A stretch of 17,896 nt of DNA from Aphodosoma sp044433285. GTDB taxonomy: Bacteria; Bacteroidota; Bacteroidia; Bacteroidales; Paludibacteraceae. The notes beneath the pieces were generated by a model. It was not told the origin of the DNA and did no database searches. It saw nothing but the letters and a program-made list of their open reading frames with translations. Numbering within the stretch: the first letter of the stretch is position 1; each line of letters begins with the position of its first letter. Below, in pieces: positions 1 through 6,509 of the stretch. The position numbers and the translations under genes were made by a program. The stretch spans positions 1 through 17,896 of the forward strand of contig JAWXTU010000044.1 of assembly GCA_044433285.1 (NCBI GenBank), given 5' to 3'.

Positions 1-114
1 TACTAATAATCAATCGCAATTGTCATATAGACAAGGGCTGCTTTTGATTTTGTCTTAATTTTATTATTAACCTGCAAGTGTCTGATTATCAACATTTGCA
101 TAATTTATTTTCGT

Positions 115-783
115 ATGAAACAAGACATTACTATTGAATATTTAATAAAATCAGCAAAAGCTTTCTGCGAACATGAAAGCAAGACAGATAGACCTGAGTT
201 ATATGGCATTACAGATGGAAAAGCTATAGGCACTTTTGTCGAACATCTATTTCAAGAATATCTAAATCTTAAATATAATTTATCTGTAGGTTCATCTGCA
301 AAAGGACTTGATTTACCATCCTTAAATACAGATATCAAGGTAACATCTATTAAACAACCACAATCAAGCTGCCCATTTAGTGATAGTAAACAAAAGATTT
401 TTGGATTAGGATATAATCTAATACTTTTCGTGTACGAAAAAAGTGATAATCATACAAATAAATGCGGGAGATTAAATTACGTCTCATGTGTATTTATTCA
501 TAAAAAAAGAACGGCAGACTACCAAACAACATCTGGACTATTAGAAATTTTAAGAAACAATGGGAACGTAGATGATATATATGCATTTTTAAATGACCGA
601 CATATACCAGGAGATGATGTAACATTGATAAACCTTGCCCATAATATTATCAATAATCCGCCTTTAGTTGGGTATATTACAATTTCAAATGCTTTACAAT
701 GGAGATTACAATATAACCGTATAGTCAATCTAACAGAACCAATAGATGGAATATCAACCATAATCAGATATGAGACTAAATAA
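115..783 (+). CDS. Type II restriction endonuclease (PD-(D/E)xK-like)
   Basis: This 222-residue protein is probably the nuclease of a type II restriction-modification pair, cutting unmethylated foreign DNA in the cytoplasm. A possible PD-(D/E)xK active site can be seen: Glu44 in the helix GTFVEHLFQEYL, then Asp66 in KGLDLPS, then Asp73-x-Lys75 in NTDIKVTS. The stretch QPQSSCPF (81-88) followed by QKIFGLGYNLILFVY (93-107), and later ITISNALQWRLQYNR (about 190-204), look like conserved blocks of this endonuclease group, recalled from family knowledge. The strongest support is context: its 3' end overlaps the DNA methyltransferase gene by 14 nt (770-783), so the two are translationally linked. 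The gene is clearly AT-richer than the tsaE-cysS block, which suggests horizontal acquisition. A weak promoter-like AACATTTG lies at 91-98. The recognition sequence cannot be read from the protein. I am fairly sure of the class but not of the subfamily. Confidence 0.75.
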   Translation: MKQDITIEYLIKSAKAFCEHESKTDRPELYGITDGKAIGTFVEHLFQEYLNLKYNLSVGSSAKGLDLPSLNTDIKVTSIKQPQSSCPFSDSKQKIFGLGYNLILFVYEKSDNHTNKCGRLNYVSCVFIHKKRTADYQTTSGLLEILRNNGNVDDIYAFLNDRHIPGDDVTLINLAHNIINNPPLVGYITISNALQWRLQYNRIVNLTEPIDGISTIIRYETK

Positions 784-2308
784 AGTTGAATTTGGTGATT
801 GGCAAACAAATTATGAATTTGCCAAAAGAGTTTGCCTCCTTTTAAAAAAAAGAGGAGTAAATCCTTTGACCCTTATTGAGCCCACCTGCGGAATAGGTAA
901 TTTTATATTCGCCGCACTTGATGTTTTTGATAATATTAAAACTGTTTACGCTATTGAGATTAACAGTCAATATGTTTCTCAACTTATTAAATCATCAAAA
1001 AAATATAAAGATGTCAATTTTGTTATTATCAAGGATGACATTTTCACTTACGACTTATCTACAATAAATATAGAAGGTGAACTTTTAATACTTGGCAATC
1101 CGCCTTGGGTAACAAACAGTGTCCTATCTTCATTAAATTCAAGCAACCTCCCCAAAAAATACAATATAAACAAAGTTAATGGAATAGATTCTATTACTGG
1201 TAAAAGTAATTTTGATATTGCAGAATCTATATTAATAAAATTAATATCAAATTTCTCTCATTGCAATGGTCATATTGCATTATTGGTAAAAAATTCTGTT
1301 GTAAAAAACATTATTGAACAATTTAACAGCAATAATTTAAACCTTGGTGAATTATCTCAATTTGAGTTCAATGCAACTTTAGAATTTAACGTCTCGGTGT
1401 CGGCATCACTATTTTGCGCACAATTTAATCGCAAATACAATAGGTGTTGCAATGTATATGACATATACAGTCTAAAAAAACTACGACAAATAGGGTATTC
1501 ATCAACAGGTCAAATAGTAGCAAATTTAACTCAATACAATAAATATAAATTTATTGACGGGGTTTGCCAACTAGAGTGGCGCTCAGGCATTAAACACGAC
1601 TGTGCCAAGGTTATGGAACTTGAAAAGAACGGAAATGCTTTTATTAATGGATACTATAATGAATTAGATATAGAAACAAAATCAGTATTTCCATTAATAA
1701 AAAGTTCTGATATTAAATCAGATTACATTAAACAATGTAGAAAGTATATTATAGTTACACAATCCAAACCAAATGAAAACACAAATAATATTAAACTTCA
1801 CTCACCTAAACTTTATAATTATTTAGAGACCTACTCTAAACAACTAAAAGGACGAAAAAGTAGCATATATAAAAATAAATACAATTTCTCTATTTTTGGC
1901 GTAGGCGAATATTCATTTAAACCGTACAAAATAATAATATCATCACTATACAAAAAAAATAGATTCTCCTTAATCTCATCTATTGATGGACAAATAGCAA
2001 TGATAGACGACACTTGTTATTCTATTGGATTTAACAATAAATTGTTAGCAGAAATTACATTAAAACTATTAAATAGTCCGACTGTACAAGAATTTATATC
2101 ATCGATATCATTTAAAGATGCCAAAAGAACTGTAACCAAAGATTTATTAATGAGAATAGATTTACAAGAAGTCTTTAACACAAGCACATACCAAAACTTA
2201 GAAATAACAAAAGAAGAATACCTAATATACCACAATTGGATAAACAACGTTAATATTGTCAAAAATGCTCCTTCTCATAATATATCCAAACAACTCTGCT
2301 TATTTTAA
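770..2308 (+). CDS. Type II DNA methyltransferase, N6-adenine (NPPW, gamma order)
   Basis: This 512-residue S-adenosylmethionine-dependent DNA methyltransferase protects the host sites from the nuclease encoded just upstream. Motif I is EPTCGIGNF (37-45), the acidic binder of the cofactor ribose is in YAIEIN (60-65), motif III is KDDIF (88-92), and the catalytic motif IV is NPPW (110-113), typical of amino-methyltransferases that modify adenine N6. Motif I comes before motif IV and a long C-terminal half (about 250-512) is free for target recognition, which is the gamma arrangement. The segment after NPPW, with NLPKKYN and GKSNFDIAE, also looks conserved in this group. The ATG at 770 lies inside the 3' end of the nuclease gene, so expression is coupled. 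Base composition is strongly AT-rich, like its partner. No controller (C) protein gene is visible beside it. Confidence 0.88.
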   Translation: MRLNKVEFGDWQTNYEFAKRVCLLLKKRGVNPLTLIEPTCGIGNFIFAALDVFDNIKTVYAIEINSQYVSQLIKSSKKYKDVNFVIIKDDIFTYDLSTINIEGELLILGNPPWVTNSVLSSLNSSNLPKKYNINKVNGIDSITGKSNFDIAESILIKLISNFSHCNGHIALLVKNSVVKNIIEQFNSNNLNLGELSQFEFNATLEFNVSVSASLFCAQFNRKYNRCCNVYDIYSLKKLRQIGYSSTGQIVANLTQYNKYKFIDGVCQLEWRSGIKHDCAKVMELEKNGNAFINGYYNELDIETKSVFPLIKSSDIKSDYIKQCRKYIIVTQSKPNENTNNIKLHSPKLYNYLETYSKQLKGRKSSIYKNKYNFSIFGVGEYSFKPYKIIISSLYKKNRFSLISSIDGQIAMIDDTCYSIGFNNKLLAEITLKLLNSPTVQEFISSISFKDAKRTVTKDLLMRIDLQEVFNTSTYQNLEITKEEYLIYHNWINNVNIVKNAPSHNISKQLCLF

Positions 2309-2313
2309 TCTGA

Positions 2314-2424
2314 ATTAATTTCGCAAATAAAGTACAACTGGTAACCGACCTACTAAAGGCATGCAAAGAACAACTCACATCGGTAGAGGATAAGGTAAAT
2401 TCTATACTAGAAATCGAAAAATAG
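2314..2424 (+). pseudogene. Possible 3' gene remnant (36 codons, no start)
   Basis: After the methyltransferase stop, one frame stays open from 2314 to a TAG at 2422-2424 and encodes a charged, heptad-like helical tail (FANKVQLVTDLLKACKEQL, then SVEDKVNSILEIEK). It has no start codon and is preceded by TGA at 2311. The amphipathic Leu/Val spacing looks like the C-terminal helix of a real protein, loosely reminiscent of the coiled-coil end of type I specificity (HsdS) subunits, but no family can be named. Its stop codon falls in the first unit of the downstream repeat array. It may be the stump of a gene replaced when the restriction module arrived, or chance. Confidence 0.25.
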
Positions 2425-2597
2425 TGCAGTTTAAAAGACCAAAAACTGCGAAATAGTGCACTTTAGAAGTCCAAAAACTACAAAATAGTGCACTTTAGAA
2501 GTCCAAAAACCGCAAAATAGTGCACTTTGAAAGCCCAAAAACTGCGAAATAGTGCAGTTTGAATGTCAAAAAACTGCGAAATAGTGCAGTTAAATCA
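2421..2597 (+). repeat. Tandem array, six units, exact 32-bp period
   Basis: Units begin with ATAGTGCA at 2421, 2453, 2485, 2517, 2549 and 2581, so every interval is exactly 32 bp. The sixth unit keeps only about 12-17 bp of similarity. Each unit continues with a C/GTTT step, a variable middle, a CCAAAAA-type run and CTGCGAA or a variant. Across unit borders there is a dyad: AAACTGC-N8-GCAGTTT is perfect at 2539-2560, and a 6-8-6 version spans 2572-2591. The inner borders (for example U1/U2) carry mismatched forms. Thirty-two bp is about three helical turns, so identical sites face the same side of the DNA. The last dyad covers the -33 region of the promoter serving the ATPase gene at 2641. 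An operator array is the simplest reading. Confidence 0.9.
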
Positions 2598-2608
2598 AAA
2601 AAAAGTAG

Positions 2609-2616
2609 TATCTTTG
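2609..2616 (+). promoter_or_regulatory. Promoter -7 element (TATCTTTG) of the ATPase gene
   Basis: TATCTTTG matches the Bacteroidota -7 consensus TAnnTTTG. No good TTTG -33 box stands 19-21 bp upstream. That position (about 2586-2589) is instead occupied by the right half (GCAGTT) of the last repeat dyad, so a protein bound to the array would contact or block the polymerase site. The 5' leader to the ATG at 2641 would be about 20 nt. Confidence 0.6.
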
Positions 2617-2640
2617 CAGCGGAATTAAAAACACACCACT

Positions 2641-3912
2641 ATGAAAACAAATAGATATATACAAGTAGTGTCCGATCAACGCTTAGAAGTTGCAAACTTT
2701 AAATTAAACCCCATATGTTATCGCCCAGAAGAGGAACAAATGGAGTTAGATAGTCCGTTGGCACAAATCGTAATCGGGGTGAGACGATGCGGAAAATCCA
2801 CATTATGCCATACCGTACTAAAAAAGAGTGGACTTAATTATGCGTATGTAAATTTCGACGATGAACGTTTCGCCTCGCTCAATGCAAATGGGCTCAACGA
2901 TGTGCTGGAGGCTCTTTTTATGGTATATGGCAATTTTACCCACCTATTTTTAGACGAAGTACAAAACATCAAGGGGTGGAACTTATTTGTCAATAGACTA
3001 CTACGCCAAAATATGCACCTTATAATAACAGGGTCTAATGCAAAGCTGCTTAGTAGCGAATTAAGCACCTATCTCACTGGACGATATAAACAGATAGAGC
3101 TATACCCATTCTCATTTACAGAATATTTACAACTCCGAGATATAAACCACCAATCGTTTGCTACCAAGGATATAGCATTTACAAAACAGGCATTTGAGGA
3201 GTACATAATGAATGGGGGATTCCCTGAATTACTAAAACTAAAAGATCGCAAAGGGTATATAAAACAACTCCTAGAAAGTATAATAAAAGTAGATATACAA
3301 CGACGATTTAAAATAAGATACATAGATTCTCTCGTAAAAATAGCAAATTATGCGATAGCCACTTTTGCGCAAGAGATAAACTACAAAGCTATATCAGAGA
3401 TGTTTGCGTTTGGAAGTCAGCACACGGCTGAGAATTATATAAATTATCTCCGCCAGACTTATCTACTTGTTGGCATAAATAAATTTTCATTCAAAGCAAA
3501 AGAGAGGGTGCGCTCTGAAAAGATGTACCTAATAGACCCTGCCCTACTAACACAACAAGATAATAATCTCACGAGCGAAAACATAGGTTGGCGACTAGAG
3601 AATGTAGTCTATCTTGAACTATTGCGCCGCAGAAAAGCATCTGAGGCTGATATATATTACTACCGCACTAGCTATGAGGTAGATTTCGTGGTTGCAAAAG
3701 GGATAGAAGTTAAAGAGCTGATACAGGTATCGGTAAATGTAGACAATGAAAAGACATTCAAACGAGAATGCGCCGCACTTATAAAAGGTAAAACCGATTT
3801 AAGATGCAGCAATCTGACTCTTATAACATATGGTGAGACTCAAGAGCACGAAATAAAAGGGGTAAAAATCAACGAAATAAATATAATAGAGTGGCTGACT
3901 AATAAATATTAA
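2641..3912 (+). CDS. AAA ATPase of the AAA_14/DUF4143 family
   Basis: A 423-residue cytoplasmic ATPase of the AAA_14 plus DUF4143 type (COG1373-like), a family common in Bacteroidales whose function is not settled. Walker A is GVRRCGKS (46-53), Walker B is LFLDE (102-106), and a sensor-like IITGSNAKLLSSE is at 128-140. The TGRY loop (146-149), ELYPFSFTEYL (153-163) and NGGFPEL (191-197) are typical. A helical, winged-helix-like middle follows (about 235-285). The C-terminal DUF4143 part contains EVDFVV (346-351) followed by LIQVSVNV (360-367). This resembles a PD-(D/E)xK nuclease core, but Gln-x-Ser stands where Glu-x-Lys is expected, so nuclease activity is doubtful. The ATG at 2641 fits the promoter at 2609-2616. 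The gene has its own repeat array upstream and its stop overlaps the tsaE stop by 4 nt. Confidence 0.9.
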   Translation: MKTNRYIQVVSDQRLEVANFKLNPICYRPEEEQMELDSPLAQIVIGVRRCGKSTLCHTVLKKSGLNYAYVNFDDERFASLNANGLNDVLEALFMVYGNFTHLFLDEVQNIKGWNLFVNRLLRQNMHLIITGSNAKLLSSELSTYLTGRYKQIELYPFSFTEYLQLRDINHQSFATKDIAFTKQAFEEYIMNGGFPELLKLKDRKGYIKQLLESIIKVDIQRRFKIRYIDSLVKIANYAIATFAQEINYKAISEMFAFGSQHTAENYINYLRQTYLLVGINKFSFKAKERVRSEKMYLIDPALLTQQDNNLTSENIGWRLENVVYLELLRRRKASEADIYYYRTSYEVDFVVAKGIEVKELIQVSVNVDNEKTFKRECAALIKGKTDLRCSNLTLITYGETQEHEIKGVKINEINIIEWLTNKY

Positions 3913-4319
3913 TCATTAATAGTTATCTTTCTGGTACTATCATCAACTATCTCTATATCAAGGCGCACCACATCATCTGGCAAAAGAGATTCGATACACT
4001 CAGGCCACTCCATTAGGCAGATGCGACCGCTATCAAAATAGTCATAAACTCCAAAATCTACAGCCTCTTGCGGACTATTAATTCGATAAAAATCGAAATG
4101 ATAGATTAAATCATCGGCTCCATCATATTCGTTGATTATCGAAAATGTAGGACTATTAACCTCTTCGGTTACACCCAAACAGCGACAAATTGCCTTTGTC
4201 AATGTGGTTTTACCTGCACCCATAGAGCCATAAAATGCAAAATGAGTTTTGCCTTTTGTCGCCTCAATTATTGCTGCCGCTACTGTCGATAAATCATCTA
4301 ATTTATATATCATTTCCAT
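3909..4319 (-). CDS. tsaE: tRNA threonylcarbamoyladenosine biosynthesis ATPase TsaE
   Basis: TsaE is the ATPase that works with TsaB and TsaD to transfer threonylcarbamoyl to A37 of ANN-decoding tRNAs, an essential modification in most bacteria. From the start chosen here it has 136 residues, close to the family norm. Walker A is GSMGAGKTT (31-39). The family signatures SPTF (57-60), HFDFYR (74-79) and EWPE (104-107) are present. An in-frame upstream ATG at 4358 would give 149 residues, but its first codons are part of the promoter -7 box TATCTTTG (4355-4348), so translation should begin at 4319 (or at 4313). The gene converges with the ATPase gene, sharing 4 nt at the stops, and is divergent from the radical SAM gene. 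Confidence 0.93.
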   Translation of the reverse strand: MEMIYKLDDLSTVAAAIIEATKGKTHFAFYGSMGAGKTTLTKAICRCLGVTEEVNSPTFSIINEYDGADDLIYHFDFYRINSPQEAVDFGVYDYFDSGRICLMEWPECIESLLPDDVVRLDIEIVDDSTRKITIND

Positions 4320-4347
4320 AGAAGTACCTTTTAAAATTTTGCTGTTG

Positions 4348-4355
4348 CAAAGATA
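4348..4355 (-). promoter_or_regulatory. Promoter -7 element of tsaE (TATCTTTG)
   Basis: Read on the minus strand, TATCTTTGCAAC matches the Bacteroidota TAnnTTTG box. It ends 28 nt before the preferred tsaE ATG at 4319. No clear -33 TTTG is seen at the usual distance. Its position argues against the longer reading frame that starts at 4358. Confidence 0.55.
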
Positions 4356-4400
4356 CAAATATTATTTCAAAAAACTTACATATTATCAAAATATTATTAC

Positions 4401-4408
4401 TAACTTTG
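4401..4408 (+). promoter_or_regulatory. Promoter -7 element of the radical SAM gene (TAACTTTG)
   Basis: TAACTTTG matches TAnnTTTG and lies 36 nt before the ATG at 4445. It is back to back with the tsaE promoter, so the gap between the two genes holds two divergent promoters. A convincing -33 box was not found. Confidence 0.5.
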
Positions 4409-4444
4409 CACTATAAAAAACTCAAACTAATTATCTAAATATCT

Positions 4445-5212
4445 ATGCTATTCGACTCTATCATTATAGGACCAATAATCAGCCGCCGTTTGGGGCGTTC
4501 GCTCGGGGTGAATCTACTACACCAAAAGGCAAAAATATGCTCGTTCGACTGCATCTACTGCGAGTGTGGGTTTAATTTTCAATCGAAAGAGGGGTATCAA
4601 CCCAAACGCGACGAGGTGTACAAAGCTCTAGAGAATAAGATGATAGAGCTACACGAGGTTGGCGAGGGTATAGATGTGATAACGTTTGCAGGAAATGGAG
4701 AACCTACCACTCACAGTCAATTCCCCCAGATTATAGGCGATACTATCGAACTGCGCAACAGATATTTCCCCGATGCGAAAGTATCGGTATTAAGCAATGC
4801 TACAATGATTTGGCGCGAGGAGTGGCGCACTGCACTGCTAAAAGTGGATAATAATATTCAAAAACTAGATTCTGCTATCGACCATACAATTACGCTAATT
4901 AACCAGCCTCAAAGTAAGAAATTTAATGCTACCGATTTGATAAACGACCTTGCCAAATTCAATGGAGATGTGGTTATACAAACTCTATTTTTGCGTGGCG
5001 AATACAACGGAAATATTATCGACAACACTACCGAGGAGGAGGTAAGCGCATGGCTCAATGCGCTGAAAATCATACGACCCAAAGAGGTGATGCTATACTC
5101 GCTAGACCGCCCTGCCCCTGCCAAAGGGTTGATAAAGGTAGAGTATGACGAATTGCGCACGATTGCCGACCGAGTGGAGGCTCTTGGCATTAAAACTCAG
5201 GTAACGAAATAG
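4445..5212 (+). CDS. Radical SAM protein (COG0731-like)
   Basis: A 255-residue radical S-adenosylmethionine enzyme. The three cysteines of the CxxxCxxC motif are Cys32, Cys36 and Cys39 (ICSFDCIYCECG) and should bind a 4Fe-4S cluster that cleaves SAM. GNGEPT at 83-88 is the SAM-contacting GGE-like motif. The N-terminal GPIISRRLGRSLGVNLL block is characteristic of a widespread group of small radical SAM proteins resembling the COG0731 Fe-S oxidoreductases, with no agreed substrate. There is no visible SPASM or other auxiliary cluster domain: after residue 40 the cysteines are few. It is the first plus-strand gene of a short run, 68 bp before a glycosyltransferase, and has its own promoter. The class is certain; the reaction is not known. 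Confidence 0.85.
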   Translation: MLFDSIIIGPIISRRLGRSLGVNLLHQKAKICSFDCIYCECGFNFQSKEGYQPKRDEVYKALENKMIELHEVGEGIDVITFAGNGEPTTHSQFPQIIGDTIELRNRYFPDAKVSVLSNATMIWREEWRTALLKVDNNIQKLDSAIDHTITLINQPQSKKFNATDLINDLAKFNGDVVIQTLFLRGEYNGNIIDNTTEEEVSAWLNALKIIRPKEVMLYSLDRPAPAKGLIKVEYDELRTIADRVEALGIKTQVTK

Positions 5213-5280
5213 GAGACGAAAGAGTATTAAAAATGGCAACTTCAAACAGGAGTACCTGAAAAAACCAGAAAAACAAGGCG

Positions 5281-6354
5281 ATGACCGATGCAGTAAAAAC
5301 CCTACAAGGCAATAGAATTTTGATAGCTCCTCTAGACTGGGGACTTGGTCACGCTACACGCTGCATACCAATAATCCATACGCTGATAAAAAACAATAAA
5401 AAGGTTATAATAGCCGCTTACGGTGCCGGAGCAAATTTGCTACAACAAGAGTTTCCGAAGATAAAAATAATCAAATTTGATGGGGTGCAAATTCGCTATT
5501 CTAACAACAAATCGCAGGTGTTTACCCTTCTAAAACAACTACCCAAAACCACTACCCAAATAAAAAAGGAGCATCGAGAGATAAAAAAAATCGTGGCGAA
5601 ATATAATATCGACACCGTCATTTCAGATAATCGGTTCGGACTCTGGGGCAGTGGAGTTTTCTCAATATATATCACCCATCAACTGATGATTAAATGCCCC
5701 TGGTGGTTGAAATTTGCAGAACCACTTGGCTGGCTCATACATCGCTCTATTATAAAGAGATATGATGAATGCTGGATTCCAGATTATGCAGGAAACAATA
5801 ACTTATCGGGGGATTTATCACACAAATACCCGCTACCGAAAAACGCAAAATTCATTGGTGCGCTATCTCGGTTTGAACCTTTAAACATCGACGAGGATAA
5901 TGGCAAACAGATACAAAATAATTCTCCTCTTGAAAATGAATGGCAGAAAATAGAGAAAAAAGCCTCTGTAATTGGACTAAAAAAATCATATGAAAATATC
6001 ATTGTAATTTCGGGTCCTGAACCGCATCGTACAAAGATGGAAGAGTGGGCACTATCTAAATCATCATTGCAGAATAACGAACAAAATAACAACACTCTTA
6101 TTGTGTGTGGGACACCATACAAAAAGAACTGCATTATAGCAAACACCAACGGCGCAACAACCACTGTAAACCACTTAGATACAGAACTTTTGAGATATTA
6201 TCTACTCAGTTCAAAAACAATAATTTGCCGTTCTGGATATACAACAATAATGGATCTATACACGCTCGGACTCACCGCCACGCAACTCATACCCACCCCG
6301 GGACAGACAGAGCAGGAATATCTATATAAACTGCACAGCAAAAAGCTAAAATAA
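5281..6354 (+). CDS. GT-B fold glycosyltransferase, UDP-sugar type
   Basis: A 357-residue protein with the two-domain GT-B layout. The N-terminal domain opens with RILIAPLDWGLGHATRC (about 12-28), in which the Gly-rich GLGHATRC loop is the acceptor/phosphate loop seen in MurG-like and UDP-glycosyltransferases. SDNRFGLW (about 115-122) and VVISGPEPHRTKMEE-like segments (about 240-256) follow. The C-terminal CRSGYTTIMDLYTLG (about 318-332) and IPTPGQTEQEY (about 338-348) are the usual nucleotide-sugar binding region. It has no signal peptide; a Trp-rich hydrophobic stretch near 140-160 may touch the membrane. Many relatives continue some tens of residues past the PGQTEQEY motif, while this one stops 9 residues later, so the C-terminus may be shortened. 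The donor and acceptor are unknown. A role in surface glycan or lipid glycosylation is inference. Confidence 0.75.
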   Translation: MTDAVKTLQGNRILIAPLDWGLGHATRCIPIIHTLIKNNKKVIIAAYGAGANLLQQEFPKIKIIKFDGVQIRYSNNKSQVFTLLKQLPKTTTQIKKEHREIKKIVAKYNIDTVISDNRFGLWGSGVFSIYITHQLMIKCPWWLKFAEPLGWLIHRSIIKRYDECWIPDYAGNNNLSGDLSHKYPLPKNAKFIGALSRFEPLNIDEDNGKQIQNNSPLENEWQKIEKKASVIGLKKSYENIIVISGPEPHRTKMEEWALSKSSLQNNEQNNNTLIVCGTPYKKNCIIANTNGATTTVNHLDTELLRYYLLSSKTIICRSGYTTIMDLYTLGLTATQLIPTPGQTEQEYLYKLHSKKLK

Positions 6355-6452
6355 ACTCGACAAAACTGCCCGAGAAAAAACTCATTTTACTGGTTTTAGA
6401 ATCATCAAACAAAAACTCCTAAACAAAAAAATAAAAATTAATCAATTGCTGC

Positions 6453-6483
6453 TTTGCTGTTTACTACATTTTTTGTACCTTTG
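6453..6483 (+). promoter_or_regulatory. cysS promoter (TTTG-N19-TACCTTTG)
   Basis: TTTG at 6453-6456 and TACCTTTG at 6476-6483, separated by 19 nt, match the Bacteroidota primary sigma factor consensus exactly. The start of cysS lies 26 nt downstream at 6510. This is one of the clearest promoters in the window and a main reason for assigning the phylum. Confidence 0.85.
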
Positions 6484-6509
6484 CAGTTTAATAGACAAAC
6501 ATAAACATT

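Noticed and set aside
1..114. Gene end, RNA gene or strong promoter in the left edge
   Set aside because: Only a weak -7-like AACATTTG (91-98) and a 6-bp AGACAA/TTGTCT pair are visible; too little to call beyond a leader of the nuclease gene.
2421..2597. CRISPR array
   Set aside because: The 32-bp period contains no separation into a constant repeat and unique spacers: similarity runs through each whole unit. There are no cas genes nearby.
3909..4358. 149-residue form of TsaE
   Set aside because: Its first codons overlap the promoter -7 box, and the 136-residue form has the usual family length.
5784..6164. 126-codon minus-strand frame inside the glycosyltransferase gene
   Set aside because: It is antisense to a gene with recognisable GT-B motifs and shows no motif or start signal of its own.
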